DNA of 64,000 nucleotides from Hoyosella altamirensis (GCF_014191505.1 NZ_JACHWS010000001.1:248001-312000); one strand, 5' to 3'. Shown: positions 46,577-56,986, numbered from the stretch's first letter. Made by a program: numbers and translations. Notes: a model not told the origin generated them from the letters alone.

Positions 46577-47746
46577 ATGGATCTCTTCGAATACCAAGCG
46601 AAAGAACTTTTCGCGAAGCATGGAGTCCCCACCACTCCGGGGCGGGTGGCTGACACTGCAGACGAAGCCGAGCAGGTCGCTGCGGAAATCGGCAAGCCAG
46701 TTGTAGTGAAGGCTCAGGTCAAGACCGGAGGCCGTGGCAAAGCGGGCGGCGTCAAGCTCGCCTCGGATCCCGCCGACGCGAAGGCGAAGGCTGAGGGGAT
46801 CCTCGGACTCGACATCAAAGGACACGTCGTCAAGAGACTCCTCGTCGCTGAAGCTAGCGACATCAAAGAGGAGTACTACATTTCCTTCCTCCTGGACCGC
46901 GCCAACCGGACCTTCCTCGCGATGTGTTCCAAAGAAGGCGGCGTCGAGATCGAGCAGGTCGCGGCTGAAACGCCCGACGCTCTCGCACGGGTGGCGGTAG
47001 ACCCAAACGACGGAGTCGACCTTGCGTTCGCACGCAAGATCGCAGAAGACGGCAAACTCCCAGCCGAGGTCCTGGACGCGGCAGCGGAAACAATTGCCAA
47101 ACTCTGGGAGGTCTTCGTCAAGGAAGATGCGCTCCTGGTAGAGGTCAACCCTCTCGTTCGCACACCGGATGACCAGATTCTTGCACTCGACGGCAAGGTG
47201 ACGCTCGATGGCAACGCAGACTTCCGTCAGCCTGAGCATGAAGAGTTCGTCGACGCAGAGGCTGCTGACCCACTCGAAGCCAAGGCCAAGGCTAAAGGCC
47301 TGAACTACGTGAAGCTCGACGGTGAGGTCGGCATCATCGGTAACGGCGCCGGACTTGTGATGTCCACGCTCGACGTCGTCGCGTACGCCGGTGAAGAGTT
47401 CGGTGGTGTGAAGCCCGCGAACTTCCTCGACATCGGTGGCGGTGCCTCAGCAGAGGTCATGGCCAACGGTCTTGACGTCATCCTCAACGATCCGAGCGTC
47501 AAGAGCGTTTTCGTCAACGTCTTCGGCGGCATCACAGCGTGTGATGCTGTAGCCAACGGCATCGTGAACGCGCTCGAGATCCTCGGCGATGATGCGAACA
47601 AGCCGCTCGTTGTCCGTCTGGACGGCAACAACGTAGTCGAGGGTCGCCGCATCCTCGACGAAGCCGCGCACCCATTGGTGCAGCAAGTAGACACCATGGA
47701 CGGCGCGGCGGCACGCGCCGCTGAACTCGCCGCTGCGGCGAAGTGA
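46577..47746 (+). CDS. sucC: Succinyl-CoA synthetase beta subunit (ADP-forming)
   Basis: 389 residues with the ATP-grasp domain ([27 protein letters not shown]) and the CoA-ligase domain ([26 protein letters not shown]). With SucD it converts succinyl-CoA, ADP and phosphate to succinate, ATP and CoA in the TCA cycle. The ATG at 46577 begins [18 protein letters not shown], a typical N-terminus. sucD follows 13 bp later. Confidence 0.97.
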   Translation: MDLFEYQAKELFAKHGVPTTPGRVADTADEAEQVAAEIGKPVVVKAQVKTGGRGKAGGVKLASDPADAKAKAEGILGLDIKGHVVKRLLVAEASDIKEEYYISFLLDRANRTFLAMCSKEGGVEIEQVAAETPDALARVAVDPNDGVDLAFARKIAEDGKLPAEVLDAAAETIAKLWEVFVKEDALLVEVNPLVRTPDDQILALDGKVTLDGNADFRQPEHEEFVDAEAADPLEAKAKAKGLNYVKLDGEVGIIGNGAGLVMSTLDVVAYAGEEFGGVKPANFLDIGGGASAEVMANGLDVILNDPSVKSVFVNVFGGITACDAVANGIVNALEILGDDANKPLVVRLDGNNVVEGRRILDEAAHPLVQQVDTMDGAAARAAELAAAAK

Positions 47747-47759
47747 CAAGGAGCGCATC

Positions 47760-48635
47760 GTGGCAATCTTTCTGACCAAAGACAGCAAGGTCATCGTCCA
47801 GGGCATCACCGGCGCTGAGGGCACCAAGCACACCCGGCGCATGGTGAAGGCTGGCACCAACATTGTCGGCGGCGTTAACCCGCGCAAGGCAGGCAGTGAT
47901 GTAGACGGCATTCCCGTGTTCGCCTCCGTCAAGGAAGCGATGGAGAAGACAGGGGCCGACGTCAGCGTCGTTTTCGTTCCCCCGGCCTTCACAAAGGCGG
48001 CCGTCATCGAGGCAATCGACGCGGAGATCCCGCTCGCTGTTGTGATCACCGAGGGCATTCCGGTGCACGACACCACCGCGTTCTGGGCCTACAACAACTC
48101 GCAGGGCAACAAGACCCGGATCGTCGGTCCGAACTGCCCCGGTGTCATCAGCCCAGAGCAGTCGAACGCGGGCATCATCCCGGCAGACATCACCAACGCC
48201 GGCAAGATCGGCCTGGTTTCCAAGTCGGGCACCCTGACGTACCAGATGATGTTCGAGCTCCGTGACTTCGGATTCACCACCTGCGTCGGTATCGGTGGCG
48301 ACCCGGTCATCGGGACGACTCACATCGATTGCATCCAGGCGTTCCAGGACGACCCGGACACCGAACTGATCGTCATGATCGGCGAGATCGGTGGTGACGC
48401 TGAGGAGCGTGCAGCCGAGTACATCAAGGCGAACATCACCAAGCCGGTGGTCGGGTATGTCGCCGGATTCACCGCGCCTGAGGGCAAGACGATGGGTCAC
48501 GCTGGCGCCATCGTCTCGGGCTCGTCCGGCACCGCGCAAGCGAAGAAGGACGCGCTGGAGGCCGCTGGCGTTCGCGTCGGCAAGACTCCTTCCGAAACCG
48601 CAGAAATCGCTCGGGAGATCCTGGAGAAGCTCTGA
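47760..48635 (+). CDS. sucD: Succinyl-CoA synthetase alpha subunit
   Basis: 291 residues with the CoA-binding fold ([18 protein letters not shown]), [10 protein letters not shown] and the phosphohistidine motif GHAGAIVSG. It starts at GTG 47760 with AAGGAG upstream. It is the second gene of the sucCD operon and is followed by a strong terminator. Confidence 0.97.
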   Translation: MAIFLTKDSKVIVQGITGAEGTKHTRRMVKAGTNIVGGVNPRKAGSDVDGIPVFASVKEAMEKTGADVSVVFVPPAFTKAAVIEAIDAEIPLAVVITEGIPVHDTTAFWAYNNSQGNKTRIVGPNCPGVISPEQSNAGIIPADITNAGKIGLVSKSGTLTYQMMFELRDFGFTTCVGIGGDPVIGTTHIDCIQAFQDDPDTELIVMIGEIGGDAEERAAEYIKANITKPVVGYVAGFTAPEGKTMGHAGAIVSGSSGTAQAKKDALEAAGVRVGKTPSETAEIAREILEKL

Positions 48636-48657
48636 CTTCTCGCCAGTAACCGCTGAA

Positions 48658-48695
48658 GAAAGTGCCGCAGACGAGCAACTGTCTGCGGCACTTTC
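48658..48695 (+). terminator. Intrinsic terminator of sucCD
   Basis: A perfect 15-bp stem (48658-48672 with 48681-48695) around an 8-nt loop, 22 bp after the sucD stop. The stem ends in CTTTC. Confidence 0.9.
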
Positions 48696-48785
48696 TCGTG
48701 TGAGCGTTATGTGTGATCAGTCATGGCTATATGCCACGGCGCGCCTGCCGAATCCGCAGTGGTGAAGGTGTAACTCTCGATAACG

Positions 48786-50447
48786 ATGACTGATCTGCAC
48801 GTGCGTACTGAGAAGGAGCGCTCCGAACCGGACCCAGGAGTGCCGCCCGAGGCTGCGAGGACGCTGATGAAGGCGGCGTTTATGCCGACCGGAATCACCG
48901 TCGGCATCCTCGTTGTCGTGGTCCTGGCAGTCCTGCTTACCGGTGACGGTGATTTCACCGGCGTGCTCGCCGCCGTCGGTGCCGGGTGGCTCGGCATCCA
49001 TCAAGTTGCATTGCCAATCAGCGGCGTGAAGCTCGGTGTGCTGCCTCTCGTCGCTACCGCCGCGATCTTCGCCGCGTCATACAAACAGTGCCGGAAAGTT
49101 GCGCGCGACGGACTTGAGCCTCGTGATGCAGCGCAACTCGTCGCCGCCGTCGTGGGTGTGCCGCTGGTCATGACGATCATTTCGCTCGCCGTCGTCAAAG
49201 ACGCATCGACCGTGCTGAAGGTCGCGACGCCAAATGTCCTCCAGTCGTTCCTGTGGACGGTCGCGGTACACGGTCTCGCGGCTGTGTTTGCGCTAGGGAA
49301 ACCGTTCTGGACCCCGCTCGCGGAGCGGGCGCGTATCCCAGCGTGGGGCTGGGGTGCCTTAGGGGCCGCAAAGAGCGGGGCCTTTGCTCTGGGTGCCAGC
49401 GGGCTCGCGGTCACTATGGTCCTTCTCGCGGGGTCGCTGGACGAGATCATCGCCATGCTGGAGGAGCATCATGGCGCCGCAGCTCCACTTGGGCTCACTC
49501 TGGTGTCCCTGCTGTATCTCGCTAACGTAGTTGTGGGCGTCATCGGAGTGACCACCGGTGCGTCGATCACCGTCGGCGAGGGCCACTACGGATTGTTCGA
49601 TGTGCTGCCGGCGCCCGTGCCGGGGGTCCCCGTGCTTGCGGCGCTGCCCACAACTGAGGCAGCGGACTGGTGGCCTATCTTGCTGGTCGTTCCCGTCATC
49701 GGCGGGGTAGCACTGGCCCGCACCGCATACCGTCAGGATCACGGTATGCGCGAGACCTTCTTCGTGGGAGGCATCGCGGCGGTAGTGGTCAGCGTCGGAT
49801 ATCTCATCGCGGCGACCGCCGCGGGCGGGGCACTGGGGGTTTTCGGCACCGTCAGTTTCGCGCCGCTCTACGGTGCGCTGTTCCTCTGCGCATGGCTGGT
49901 CGTCAGCGGTGGCGCGGCGCTGGGGCTGCTCGTGTGGCGAAAAAACCATCGCGAGCGGCAGGAGCGGCGTGCGGACGTCGAACAGGCGATCGCAGAGGCG
50001 CTTGCCGAGGAGGAGTCCAGAAAGGCGGCCGCAGCGGAGGACAAGGCACGCACAGCAGAGGAGTCGGCAGACGTAGAGGCCCCTTCGGAAGAGCGGAGCG
50101 GTCTCCTCGGACTCGTCCGGAATCGCGTCCCCTCTTTACCCATCTCAGTGAAAGGGATCCCCGGCGCCGTGAGCACGCTGCCCGGCAAGGTGAGGCACGC
50201 TCGGCAGAATCTTCCAGGCGCAAAGAAGCACCAGCAAGAGGACACCTCCGGGTCTGAAGAAAAGTCCACCGAAGCTGAGACGGTGGAACCCGCCGAGTCT
50301 TCCGCCGCGCAGGAGACCGCTCAGTCCGGCGACGAGGGTGATCAGGCACAAGAAGAAATCGAAGGACAGGACGCTGAGGGTGAGAGCCCTGGCAAGCAGG
50401 GCAAGCCGTCCAAGTGGAAGATCTGGCAGCGTAAGAAGCGCAACTAG
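48786..50447 (+). CDS. perM: PerM-like multi-pass membrane protein (DUF6350, Rv0955-like)
   Basis: 553 residues with about nine or ten transmembrane segments in residues 30-400, followed by a long charged C-terminal tail rich in Glu, Ala and Lys ending KWKIWQRKKRN. Location between sucCD and purNH matches Rv0955, PerM, an integral membrane protein linked to cell division (FtsB stability) and magnesium-limited growth in M. tuberculosis. The tail here makes the protein longer than the roughly 455-residue PerM as I recall it. The name rests on position and topology. Confidence 0.75.
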   Translation: MTDLHVRTEKERSEPDPGVPPEAARTLMKAAFMPTGITVGILVVVVLAVLLTGDGDFTGVLAAVGAGWLGIHQVALPISGVKLGVLPLVATAAIFAASYKQCRKVARDGLEPRDAAQLVAAVVGVPLVMTIISLAVVKDASTVLKVATPNVLQSFLWTVAVHGLAAVFALGKPFWTPLAERARIPAWGWGALGAAKSGAFALGASGLAVTMVLLAGSLDEIIAMLEEHHGAAAPLGLTLVSLLYLANVVVGVIGVTTGASITVGEGHYGLFDVLPAPVPGVPVLAALPTTEAADWWPILLVVPVIGGVALARTAYRQDHGMRETFFVGGIAAVVVSVGYLIAATAAGGALGVFGTVSFAPLYGALFLCAWLVVSGGAALGLLVWRKNHRERQERRADVEQAIAEALAEEESRKAAAAEDKARTAEESADVEAPSEERSGLLGLVRNRVPSLPISVKGIPGAVSTLPGKVRHARQNLPGAKKHQQEDTSGSEEKSTEAETVEPAESSAAQETAQSGDEGDQAQEEIEGQDAEGESPGKQGKPSKWKIWQRKKRN

Positions 50448-50509
50448 CGGGGCGGCTGTCGAGTGCGCCGGCCCGGAGCGATTCACCAGATAGGCAGCGG
50501 CTAGGCTAT

Positions 50510-51226
50510 GTGCCGGTAGCGAGCTCGGATGAGCTGGCACGTTCGGTAATCAGGAGATCCGCGCTGAATAGCCACACTGACGTAAGGTCGACTCACTCTG
50601 CGCCTGACGCTTCGCGTCACCCGGAACGGCTGTCCCGCGTTGTCGTGCTTGCCTCGGGGTCGGGGACGTTGTTCCAGGCACTCGCGGATGCCGCAGTCGG
50701 CGATTTCCCGGCGCACATCGCTGCGCTGGTGACGGATCGTGACTGTGAAGCAGAGGCACGCGCCCAGCGTGCGGGAATCGAGTGTGTGCGTGTAGCCCCC
50801 GGCTCCTACAGCGACCGGGCAGAGTGGAATCACGCACTCACCAGCGCTGTCGAGACCTACCGGCCGGATCTCGTCGTGACCGCGGGATTCATGAGAATCC
50901 TGGGGCCCGAGTTCTTGGCGGCCTTTCCGGGCAAGATCGTGAACAGTCATCCTGCTCTTCTTCCTGCGTTTCCTGGGGCCCACGCGGTTCGCGATGCACT
51001 GAGCTATGGCGTGCGGGTGACAGGTACGACTATCCATATCGTCGACGAGGGCGTGGATACGGGGCCAGTTCTCGCGCAGGAAGCGGTGACTGTCGGCACC
51101 GATGATTCCGAATCGTCGTTGCACGAGCGAATCAAGGCTGTTGAACGGCGGCTTCTCGTTGAGGTAGTCGCCGCGTTAGTGACAAGAGGTGTGATTATCG
51201 ATGGACGGAAGGCCCTAATCCCGTGA
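50510..51226 (+). CDS. purN: Phosphoribosylglycinamide formyltransferase
   Basis: Up to 238 residues, transferring formyl from 10-formyl-THF to GAR in purine synthesis. The nucleotide-binding [11 protein letters not shown], the catalytic region [17 protein letters not shown] with the active His, and GVDTGPVL with the catalytic Asp are present. The GTG at 50510 gives an extra N-terminal stretch of about 35 residues, so the true start may be further in. purH begins within its stop (GTGA overlap). Confidence 0.93.
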   Translation: MPVASSDELARSVIRRSALNSHTDVRSTHSAPDASRHPERLSRVVVLASGSGTLFQALADAAVGDFPAHIAALVTDRDCEAEARAQRAGIECVRVAPGSYSDRAEWNHALTSAVETYRPDLVVTAGFMRILGPEFLAAFPGKIVNSHPALLPAFPGAHAVRDALSYGVRVTGTTIHIVDEGVDTGPVLAQEAVTVGTDDSESSLHERIKAVERRLLVEVVAALVTRGVIIDGRKALIP

Positions 51227-52815
51227 GTGAATCGAACTCAGCAGCCGAGCGGATTGCTGTTCGGCGCGCACTAATCAGCGTTTATGACAAGTCCGGTCTT
51301 GAAGACCTCGCACGCGGCCTCGCCTCAGCAGGTGTGGAGATCGTGTCAACCGGGTCCACAGCAAGCCGCATTGCTGCAGCTGGGGTCAAAGTCACCCCGG
51401 TTGAGGAGTTGACCGGCTTCCCAGAGACGCTTGACGGACGTGTGAAGACATTGCATCCGCACGTCCATGCCGGCATTCTCGCTGACACGAGGAAACATGA
51501 GCACCTGGAGCAACTCGATGAGCTTGGCGTTGAGGCGTTCCAGCTCGTTGTGGTGAACCTCTATCCGTTTACCGAAACGGTGGCCTCGGGTGCGACGGAG
51601 GATGAATGTGTTGAGCAGATCGATATAGGCGGTCCTTCGATGGTGCGGGCCGCCGCGAAGAATCATCCTTCCGTTGGTGTCGTCGTCGATCCGGGCCAAT
51701 ATGACCGCGTCCTTGCCGCCGTCGAGGCCGGTGGTTTCACAATGCAGGAGCGCATCGAACTCGCTGCTGACGCTTTTCAGCACACAGCGATGTACGACGT
51801 AGCTGTGGCGAGCTGGATGACGAATGTCCGGGCGGCAGAGTCGGCGGACAGTCAGTTCCCGCGCTGGATGGGCGCAACCTGGGAGCGGCGCTCGACGTTG
51901 CGGTACGGCGAGAACCCCCACCAGTCCGCTGCTCTTTATACCCGTCCCGGCGGGGCGGAGGGCATCGCGCAGGCCGAGCAATTGCACGGCAAAGAAATGT
52001 CCTACAACAACTTCACCGACACCGATGCCGCGTGGCGGGCTGCATACGACCATGAAGGCCCCTGCGTGGCGATAATCAAGCACGCCAATCCGTGCGGGAT
52101 CGCAGAGTCACGGCTTGATGGGGGCGCGGCGATCGCGGATGCCCACCGCCGCGCTCACGCGTGCGACCCGGTGAGTGCCTTTGGTGGCGTGATCGCTGCT
52201 AACCGGGAAATCACGGTCGAAATGGCCGAGCAGGTTTCGGAGATCTTTACTGAGGTCATCGTCGCACCGTCCTACGAGGAAGGCGCGATCGAGGTTCTGA
52301 CCCGGAAGAAAAACATCAGGATTCTCCGCTCCGCAGCCCCGGTGCGTGCAGGTGCAGAGATGCGCGCGATCTCGGGCGGGCTGCTGCTGCAGGACAGGGA
52401 TGTCCTCGACGCCGAAGGTGACAACCCCGTGAACTGGACCCTGGCGACAGGAGATCCGGCGGACGAGAACACTCTCAGCGATCTGGTCTTTGCCTGGCGC
52501 GCTTGCAGGGCAGTGAAATCGAATGCGATCTTGCTCGCAGATGGTGGCGCTACCGTGGGTGTCGGCATGGGACAGGTCAACCGCGTCGACGCGGCACGTC
52601 TCGCGGTGAACAGGGCCGCTGACAGGGCTCGAGGCAGTGTTGCGGCTTCCGACGCGTTCTTCCCGTTCCCCGACGGGCTGCAGGTGCTTCTCGACGCCGG
52701 GGTGCGGGCCGTTGTCCAGCCGGGTGGCTCGGTGCGGGACAACGAAGTGATTGCCGCTGCGAAGGAAGCCGGAGTGACGCTCTACCTGACCGGCGCGCGC
52801 CACTTCGCACACTGA
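51223..52815 (+). CDS. purH: Bifunctional AICAR transformylase/IMP cyclohydrolase
   Basis: A 530-residue protein for the last two steps of IMP synthesis. The MGS-like cyclohydrolase domain ([23 protein letters not shown]) is followed by the transformylase domain ([14 protein letters not shown], with KHANPCG and its catalytic His and Lys, then [11 protein letters not shown]). The GTG at 51223 overlaps the purN stop, so the two are coupled. Order and spacing are as in M. tuberculosis Rv0956-Rv0957. Confidence 0.97.
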   Translation: MSESNSAAERIAVRRALISVYDKSGLEDLARGLASAGVEIVSTGSTASRIAAAGVKVTPVEELTGFPETLDGRVKTLHPHVHAGILADTRKHEHLEQLDELGVEAFQLVVVNLYPFTETVASGATEDECVEQIDIGGPSMVRAAAKNHPSVGVVVDPGQYDRVLAAVEAGGFTMQERIELAADAFQHTAMYDVAVASWMTNVRAAESADSQFPRWMGATWERRSTLRYGENPHQSAALYTRPGGAEGIAQAEQLHGKEMSYNNFTDTDAAWRAAYDHEGPCVAIIKHANPCGIAESRLDGGAAIADAHRRAHACDPVSAFGGVIAANREITVEMAEQVSEIFTEVIVAPSYEEGAIEVLTRKKNIRILRSAAPVRAGAEMRAISGGLLLQDRDVLDAEGDNPVNWTLATGDPADENTLSDLVFAWRACRAVKSNAILLADGGATVGVGMGQVNRVDAARLAVNRAADRARGSVAASDAFFPFPDGLQVLLDAGVRAVVQPGGSVRDNEVIAAAKEAGVTLYLTGARHFAH

Positions 52816-52875
52816 TAGATGTCGACACTCTCCCAATGGCTCTCCAGACAGGGCAATTAGTTTTCCGGATTCGTT

Positions 52876-53814
52876 TCAGGCCAGCAGGAGAGTGCCGACT
52901 GCAATAGCTGGGATAGCAGCGAGCGTTGTCACAATCGCCGCATCACGCGCCAGTATGACGCCACGCATGTACCAGCTCGCAAAAACGAACACGTTCTGGG
53001 CAGTGGGCAATGTGGCCAGAACAACCACGCTGAACAGCGCGTGGCCTTCGAGCCCGAACACGTAACTCCCGATGGCAAAGGCCACGATCGGGTGCACGAT
53101 CGTCTTGAACGCAGCAGCCATAGCGACATCACGACGAGGGCTGACACCACGCTGCAAAGCGCGCTTACCGTGCATGGACAGCCCGAACGCGATCAGCGCG
53201 CCCGGGACTGAGATTCCTGCGACGAGTGTGATCGGCTGCTGGATCACCGTGGGAACTGTGACATCCAGCAGCGAGACTGCGAGCCCAGCAGCTGCCCCAA
53301 TCAGGATCGGGTTCTTCAGCGGCGCGATCACCACTTTGAACAGTGACCGAGATGCTCCAGTCGTCGTCCGTGAGGTGCTGACTTCGAGCACCGTCAGCGC
53401 GATTGGCGCAAGGACGAGCACTTGAAACAGCAATATCGGGGCGACGAGTGCCGCGTCGCCCAGAACGTACACGGCAATAGGAAGACCGAGGTTGATAGCG
53501 TTCACGTACGACGATGCGAGCGCGCCGACCGTGCATTCCGGGATTTGACGGCGCAACCACCATCGGGAAATCGCGAAGTAGGTGAGACCGACGAGTACCG
53601 CGGATCCGGCGCCCACGGCGAGAGTGGGAGACAGGATTGCGGATAGGTCGGCGTCGGAGAGTGTCGTGAACAACAGCGCGGGTGTTGCTACGAGAAAGAC
53701 GAGCCTACTGAGGGCCTGCTCTCCTCCGCTGCCTAGGACGCCGGAGAGTCCCAGCAGGTAGCCGATGATGATGACCGCGAAGATAACCGAGAACCCGACG
53801 ACAACACCGGACAT
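52876..53814 (-). CDS. AEC family (auxin efflux carrier-like) transporter
   Basis: 312 residues with about ten transmembrane segments and the AEC pattern (IIGYLLGLSGVLG, NAINLGLPIAVYVLGD, PTAQNVFVFASWYMRG). Bacterial members export or import small organic acids such as malate or malonate; the substrate here is unknown. It is convergent with purH and lies downstream of the ribosomal-protein operon on the same strand, but a terminator separates them. Confidence 0.88.
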   Translation of the reverse strand: MSGVVVGFSVIFAVIIIGYLLGLSGVLGSGGEQALSRLVFLVATPALLFTTLSDADLSAILSPTLAVGAGSAVLVGLTYFAISRWWLRRQIPECTVGALASSYVNAINLGLPIAVYVLGDAALVAPILLFQVLVLAPIALTVLEVSTSRTTTGASRSLFKVVIAPLKNPILIGAAAGLAVSLLDVTVPTVIQQPITLVAGISVPGALIAFGLSMHGKRALQRGVSPRRDVAMAAAFKTIVHPIVAFAIGSYVFGLEGHALFSVVVLATLPTAQNVFVFASWYMRGVILARDAAIVTTLAAIPAIAVGTLLLA

Positions 53815-53937
53815 GTGTCGCCTCCTCTCCGGCTCATCTCATTGAGAGCAGAGTAGGGCGGGAAGATGGCCGCGAATTGTCGCTGTGATTTTTGCCACAT
53901 CAGGGGCTTCGTGTTACGTGGGGGCCGCAGACACAAC

Positions 53938-53974
53938 TGAACCCCCGGTGGATTCGTGATCCGCCGAGGGTTCA
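53938..53974 (-). terminator. Terminator of the alternative ribosomal protein operon
   Basis: A 16-bp stem with two G-U type mismatches (53938-53953 with 53959-53974), 14 bp beyond the rpsR stop. Confidence 0.65.
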
Positions 53975-53987
53975 GTGAAGTGCAGAT

Positions 53988-54242
53988 TTAGCGGCTTGAG
54001 AAAGGAAGCAGCGCCATCTCGCGGGCGTTCTTCACGGCTACGGCCACTTCGCGCTGCTGCTGCGGCGTCAGGCCAGTGACCCGCCGCGAGCGGATCTTGC
54101 CGCGGTCGGAAATGAAGGTGCGAAGCAGGTTGACGTCCTTGTAGTCAACGTGCTCGATACCCGCGGTGACCAGCGGGTTCTTCTTCGTTTTCCGGTTCTG
54201 CTCGCCGCCCTTCTTCTTGACGGCGGCTGTTCTCTTTGCCAT
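53988..54242 (-). CDS. rpsR2: Ribosomal protein S18, zinc-free paralogue
   Basis: 84 residues with the S18 core ([27 protein letters not shown]) and a basic tail; it has no cysteine. It is the last of four small-subunit and large-subunit genes in the order rpmB-rpmG-rpsN-rpsR, which matches the C-minus cluster of mycobacteria (rpmB2-rpmG1-rpsN2-rpsR2). Such copies replace zinc-binding versions during zinc starvation. ATG 54242 is chosen; the longer frame upstream overlaps rpsN. Confidence 0.93.
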   Translation of the reverse strand: MAKRTAAVKKKGGEQNRKTKKNPLVTAGIEHVDYKDVNLLRTFISDRGKIRSRRVTGLTPQQQREVAVAVKNAREMALLPFSSR

Positions 54243-54270
54243 GTGCCCTTCGTTCCTGAACGATCGTTGT

Positions 54271-54576
54271 TTACCAGCTCGACTTGCTGACGCCGGGCAG
54301 TTCTCCCCGGTGTGCCATCTCGCGGAGCCGGACTCGTGAGAGTCCGAACTTACGGAAGTACGCGCGCGGACGACCATCGACCACGTCCCGATTGCGCAAC
54401 CTTACCGCACTTGCGTTGCGAGGCTGGCGCTGGAGTTCGCTGACGGCCTCCGCCCGCGCCTCGTCAGTTGTCCGAGGATTGCGGATGATGTCCTTCAGCT
54501 CGCGACGCCGATCAGCGTACTTCTCGACGACTGCCTTGCGTTGCTCGTTGCGAGCGATCTTCGATTTCTTAGCCAT
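54271..54576 (-). CDS. rpsN2: Ribosomal protein S14, zinc-free type
   Basis: 101 residues, the long C-minus form of S14: [14 protein letters not shown], then [19 protein letters not shown] and [13 protein letters not shown]. The Cys pairs of the short zinc form are absent. It lies 11 bp downstream of rpmG and 28 bp upstream of rpsR. Confidence 0.95.
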   Translation of the reverse strand: MAKKSKIARNEQRKAVVEKYADRRRELKDIIRNPRTTDEARAEAVSELQRQPRNASAVRLRNRDVVDGRPRAYFRKFGLSRVRLREMAHRGELPGVSKSSW

Positions 54577-54587
54577 AGAACTGTACC

Positions 54588-54752
54588 TCAGCGTTCTTCA
54601 CGGAAGTCAACATGCTTGCGGATAACCGGGTCGTATTTCTTCAGAACCAGCCGGTCGGGATCGTTGCGGCGGTTCTTACGCGTCACGTACGTGAACCCGG
54701 TCCCCGCCGTCGACTTCAGTTTGATGATTGGACGGACGTCATTTCGTGCCAT
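54588..54752 (-). CDS. rpmG: Ribosomal protein L33, zinc-free type
   Basis: 54 residues ([19 protein letters not shown], then [14 protein letters not shown] and [16 protein letters not shown]) read on the minus strand. The CxxC motifs of zinc-binding L33 are missing. It is too short for usual size cut-offs but sits cleanly between rpmB and rpsN in the same operon. Confidence 0.93.
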   Translation of the reverse strand: MARNDVRPIIKLKSTAGTGFTYVTRKNRRNDPDRLVLKKYDPVIRKHVDFREER

Positions 54753-54816
54753 CAGCGGTCGGTTCTTTCTCTGTGTGAGGGATTGCTGCGGACCTCAGGT
54801 GTGTGGTCGCCGGGTC

Positions 54817-55053
54817 CTAGACTTTTTCGCCGCGCGCCCGGATCGCCTTGACGACGGCTTCGATCCCGTCGCGGTCGATGGTCTTGATGCCTTTTGTGGA
54901 CACCCGGAGCGTGACGTGCCGGCCCTCGCTCGGCAGGTAGTAGCGACGGCGCTGGATGTTCGGATTCCAGCGACGCGACGTGCGCACATGGGAGTGCGAT
55001 ACGGACTTCCCGAAGCTGGGCTTGCGTCCAGTGACCTGGCAGTGCGCGGACAT
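54817..55053 (-). CDS. rpmB2: Ribosomal protein L28, zinc-free type
   Basis: 78 residues ([15 protein letters not shown], then [16 protein letters not shown] and [17 protein letters not shown]). It has one Cys only, so it lacks the CxxC knuckle of the zinc form. ATG 55053 follows AGAGG. It is the first gene of the minus-strand operon, and a Zur-like box lies 21-35 bp upstream. Confidence 0.93.
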   Translation of the reverse strand: MSAHCQVTGRKPSFGKSVSHSHVRTSRRWNPNIQRRRYYLPSEGRHVTLRVSTKGIKTIDRDGIEAVVKAIRARGEKV

Positions 55054-55073
55054 GACGGCGGACCTCTCGTAAG

Positions 55074-55088
55074 TGACATTCATTTTCG
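55074..55088 (-). promoter_or_regulatory. Zur-box-like sequence upstream of rpmB2
   Basis: On the minus strand CGAAAATGAATGTCA, matching 12 of 15 positions of the actinobacterial Zur palindrome TGAAAATGATTTTCA as I recall it. It is placed to repress the C-minus operon when zinc is sufficient. Confidence 0.5.
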
Positions 55089-55128
55089 ACAAAGCCGAAG
55101 TGACACGGTACCTTCTTGGAAAGGATTC

Positions 55129-55156
55129 TGACAATCGTTACTGACAAGCGTTCTAA
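55129..55156 (+). promoter_or_regulatory. Tandem Zur-like half sites upstream of Mrf-like gene
   Basis: Two direct repeats with 13-bp period, TGACAATCGTT (from 55129) and TGACAAGCGTT (from 55142). Read on the minus strand they match 10 and 11 of 15 positions of a Zur palindrome. They lie 30-57 bp before the GTPase-like gene. Confidence 0.4.
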
Positions 55157-55185
55157 CAAGGCGCTAGCTGCAAAGGGGAACGATC

Positions 55186-56454
55186 GTGACCGATCAGCGC
55201 ACACCAGTCGTGCTGGTCTGCGGATGGCAGGGAGATTCACGAGCCGTCGCGCAGGCGCTTCAGCGTGAAGGCACCACCGTTGTGCACCATGACCTCAGCG
55301 AGGTCTCGACAGGTGTCGTACGGCGCACGCTGATGACCACCAACGGCGTCACGCCGCGGGAGAAGACGACCATCCTCGAACTTGCGCACGGCTGTGTTTC
55401 GTGCACGCTGCGCGAAGATCTACTTCCCTTGTTGCGCAGACTTCATACGCGAAGCCGGGTCGAGAGAATTGTGCTCCTGATCGACCCCGTGCTCGAACCA
55501 GAAGCCCTCAGCTGGGCAATTGAGCACGTAATAGTTTCAGGAATGGTCGGGCACGTCGATGGGCCCGCAGGGCAGGACATTCGGGTCGATGCGACCGTGA
55601 CGTGCATCGACGCGGCAACCTGGCTCAGCGACGCAATGAGCGACGACACCCTGGACGAGCGCGGCATCGTCGCGAGCAACGACGACGACCGGACAGTGGC
55701 GCAGGTAGTTGTCGGCCAGGCTGATTTCGCGGATGCGATCGTCATCTCCGGCGAGGCGAATGATGGCTGGGAGCAGGCCAAACTCAACGCGGTACTTGCC
55801 CGCCTCGCGCCGGGGGCTCCCGTCGCATGGACAGGGCCAGGCGGAAATATCGATGCGGAACGGTTGCTCGCGAACATCCCAGCACACTCGCGCCGCGGTG
55901 AAATCACTGACGCGCATTCACCGATGCTGAGAGGTGAGCCGCCACTGGACTCGGACTGCGGAGTCCAAATCGTCGAGTTCTCGGCACAGCGCCCGTTCCA
56001 CCCGGAACGGCTGCATGAGTCGATCGACACCCTCCTTGACGGTGTGATCTGCACGCGTGGACGGTTCTGGGTCGCATCGCAACCGGACCAGGTGCTGTGG
56101 ATGGAATCCGCTGGTGGAGGATTGCGGATCGCGGCGTCCGGACTGTGGCTCGACGCGATGACGCCTGAGCAGCAAGCAGAACAAAACCCTGAACGCCACG
56201 CGATCGCCGCGCTCCGGTGGGATCCGCGTTTCGGTGACCGGGATTGCTCTATGGCAGTCCTCGTGCACGACGCGGACCCGCAGCGAATCACCGAAGCGCT
56301 GCAGTCCGCGCTGCTCACTGACGAAGAACTCGCGCTCGGCGAGGCTGTGTGGGCGACCTGGGAGGACCCGTTCGGCCAGTGGCATGAGGATCCGTGCGAT
56401 GAGCTAGCCGGCGCCGAAACCGTTGACCTCACCATCAGGAAAGAAGGGCACTAG
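55186..56454 (+). CDS. mrf: COG0523/CobW-like protein, Mrf-like (Mpy recruitment factor)
   Basis: 422 residues related to COG0523 metallochaperones, with the CobW C-terminal domain after about residue 265 ([28 protein letters not shown]). The metal motif is [12 protein letters not shown], in place of GCxCC. The Walker A position reads [15 protein letters not shown] and lacks the GxGK[ST] of true GTPases. In M. smegmatis the related Mrf lies in the C-minus operon and loads the hibernation factor Mpy onto ribosomes under zinc starvation. Here it is divergent from that operon and starts a second one with rpmE2 and rpmF. Confidence 0.78.
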   Translation: MTDQRTPVVLVCGWQGDSRAVAQALQREGTTVVHHDLSEVSTGVVRRTLMTTNGVTPREKTTILELAHGCVSCTLREDLLPLLRRLHTRSRVERIVLLIDPVLEPEALSWAIEHVIVSGMVGHVDGPAGQDIRVDATVTCIDAATWLSDAMSDDTLDERGIVASNDDDRTVAQVVVGQADFADAIVISGEANDGWEQAKLNAVLARLAPGAPVAWTGPGGNIDAERLLANIPAHSRRGEITDAHSPMLRGEPPLDSDCGVQIVEFSAQRPFHPERLHESIDTLLDGVICTRGRFWVASQPDQVLWMESAGGGLRIAASGLWLDAMTPEQQAEQNPERHAIAALRWDPRFGDRDCSMAVLVHDADPQRITEALQSALLTDEELALGEAVWATWEDPFGQWHEDPCDELAGAETVDLTIRKEGH

Positions 56455-56729
56455 TGAAATCAGGCATCCATCCCGACTATCATCCAGTTGTCTTCCAAGA
56501 CGCGAATACCGGAACTATGTTCCTGACCCGGTCGACCGCGACAAGCGAGCGAACTGTTACATGGGAGGACGGGAACGAGTACCCGGTCGTCGTCGCGGAC
56601 GTGACTTCGGAGTCGCATCCGTTCTGGACAGGCGCACAGCGTATCCTCGACACGGCTGGACGAGTAGAGAAATTCCGCCAGCGCTACGGCGACCGTGTGC
56701 GGCCTGGTCGCAAAGCTAGCGGAAACTGA
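56454..56729 (+). CDS. rpmE2: Ribosomal protein L31 type B (zinc-free)
   Basis: 91 residues of type B L31 ([41 protein letters not shown]), with no cysteines. Its GTG start shares one base with the TAG stop of the Mrf-like gene, so it is translationally coupled. It replaces zinc-binding L31 in zinc limitation. Confidence 0.95.
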   Translation: MKSGIHPDYHPVVFQDANTGTMFLTRSTATSERTVTWEDGNEYPVVVADVTSESHPFWTGAQRILDTAGRVEKFRQRYGDRVRPGRKASGN

Positions 56730-56742
56730 AAGGAAACTGATC

Positions 56743-56919
56743 ATGGCAGTACCCAAGCGGCGGAAGTCCCGCTCGCGCACACGCAGCCGCCGGTCACAGT
56801 GGAAAGCAACCGCTGTGGACCTGGTGCCGGTGCGTGCTGGCGGCGAAGCGCTGCGTGTCCCGCACCGTCTTCTCACCGCAGTGCGCCGCGGGCTGATCGA
56901 CCCAGACAAACTGCGGTAG
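56743..56919 (+). CDS. rpmF: Ribosomal protein L32
   Basis: 58 residues ([20 protein letters not shown], then [20 protein letters not shown]), like the Cys-free L32 of mycobacteria. GAAAGGA precedes the ATG, 13 bp after rpmE2. A strong terminator follows. In M. tuberculosis rpmF also lies just upstream of mprA, so this gene may be the main L32 copy. Confidence 0.95.
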   Translation: MAVPKRRKSRSRTRSRRSQWKATAVDLVPVRAGGEALRVPHRLLTAVRRGLIDPDKLR

Positions 56920-56937
56920 CAATCAGCTAGGACCGTT

Positions 56938-56986
56938 GATCCGGTAGCGAAAGCCGCGTTACACACGCGGTCCTCGCTACCGGATC
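56938..56986 (+). terminator. Long terminator after rpmF
   Basis: A perfect 13-bp outer stem (56938-56950 with 56974-56986) encloses a small inner stem (CCGCG/CGCGG). CTTTTATT follows at once. Confidence 0.85.

Noticed and set aside
46577-46600. Cyclic-AMP receptor (GlxR/Crp) site upstream of sucC
   Set aside because: GTGA..TCAC elements can be found near 46110 and 46455 but with wrong spacing, so they do not fit the 16-bp consensus.
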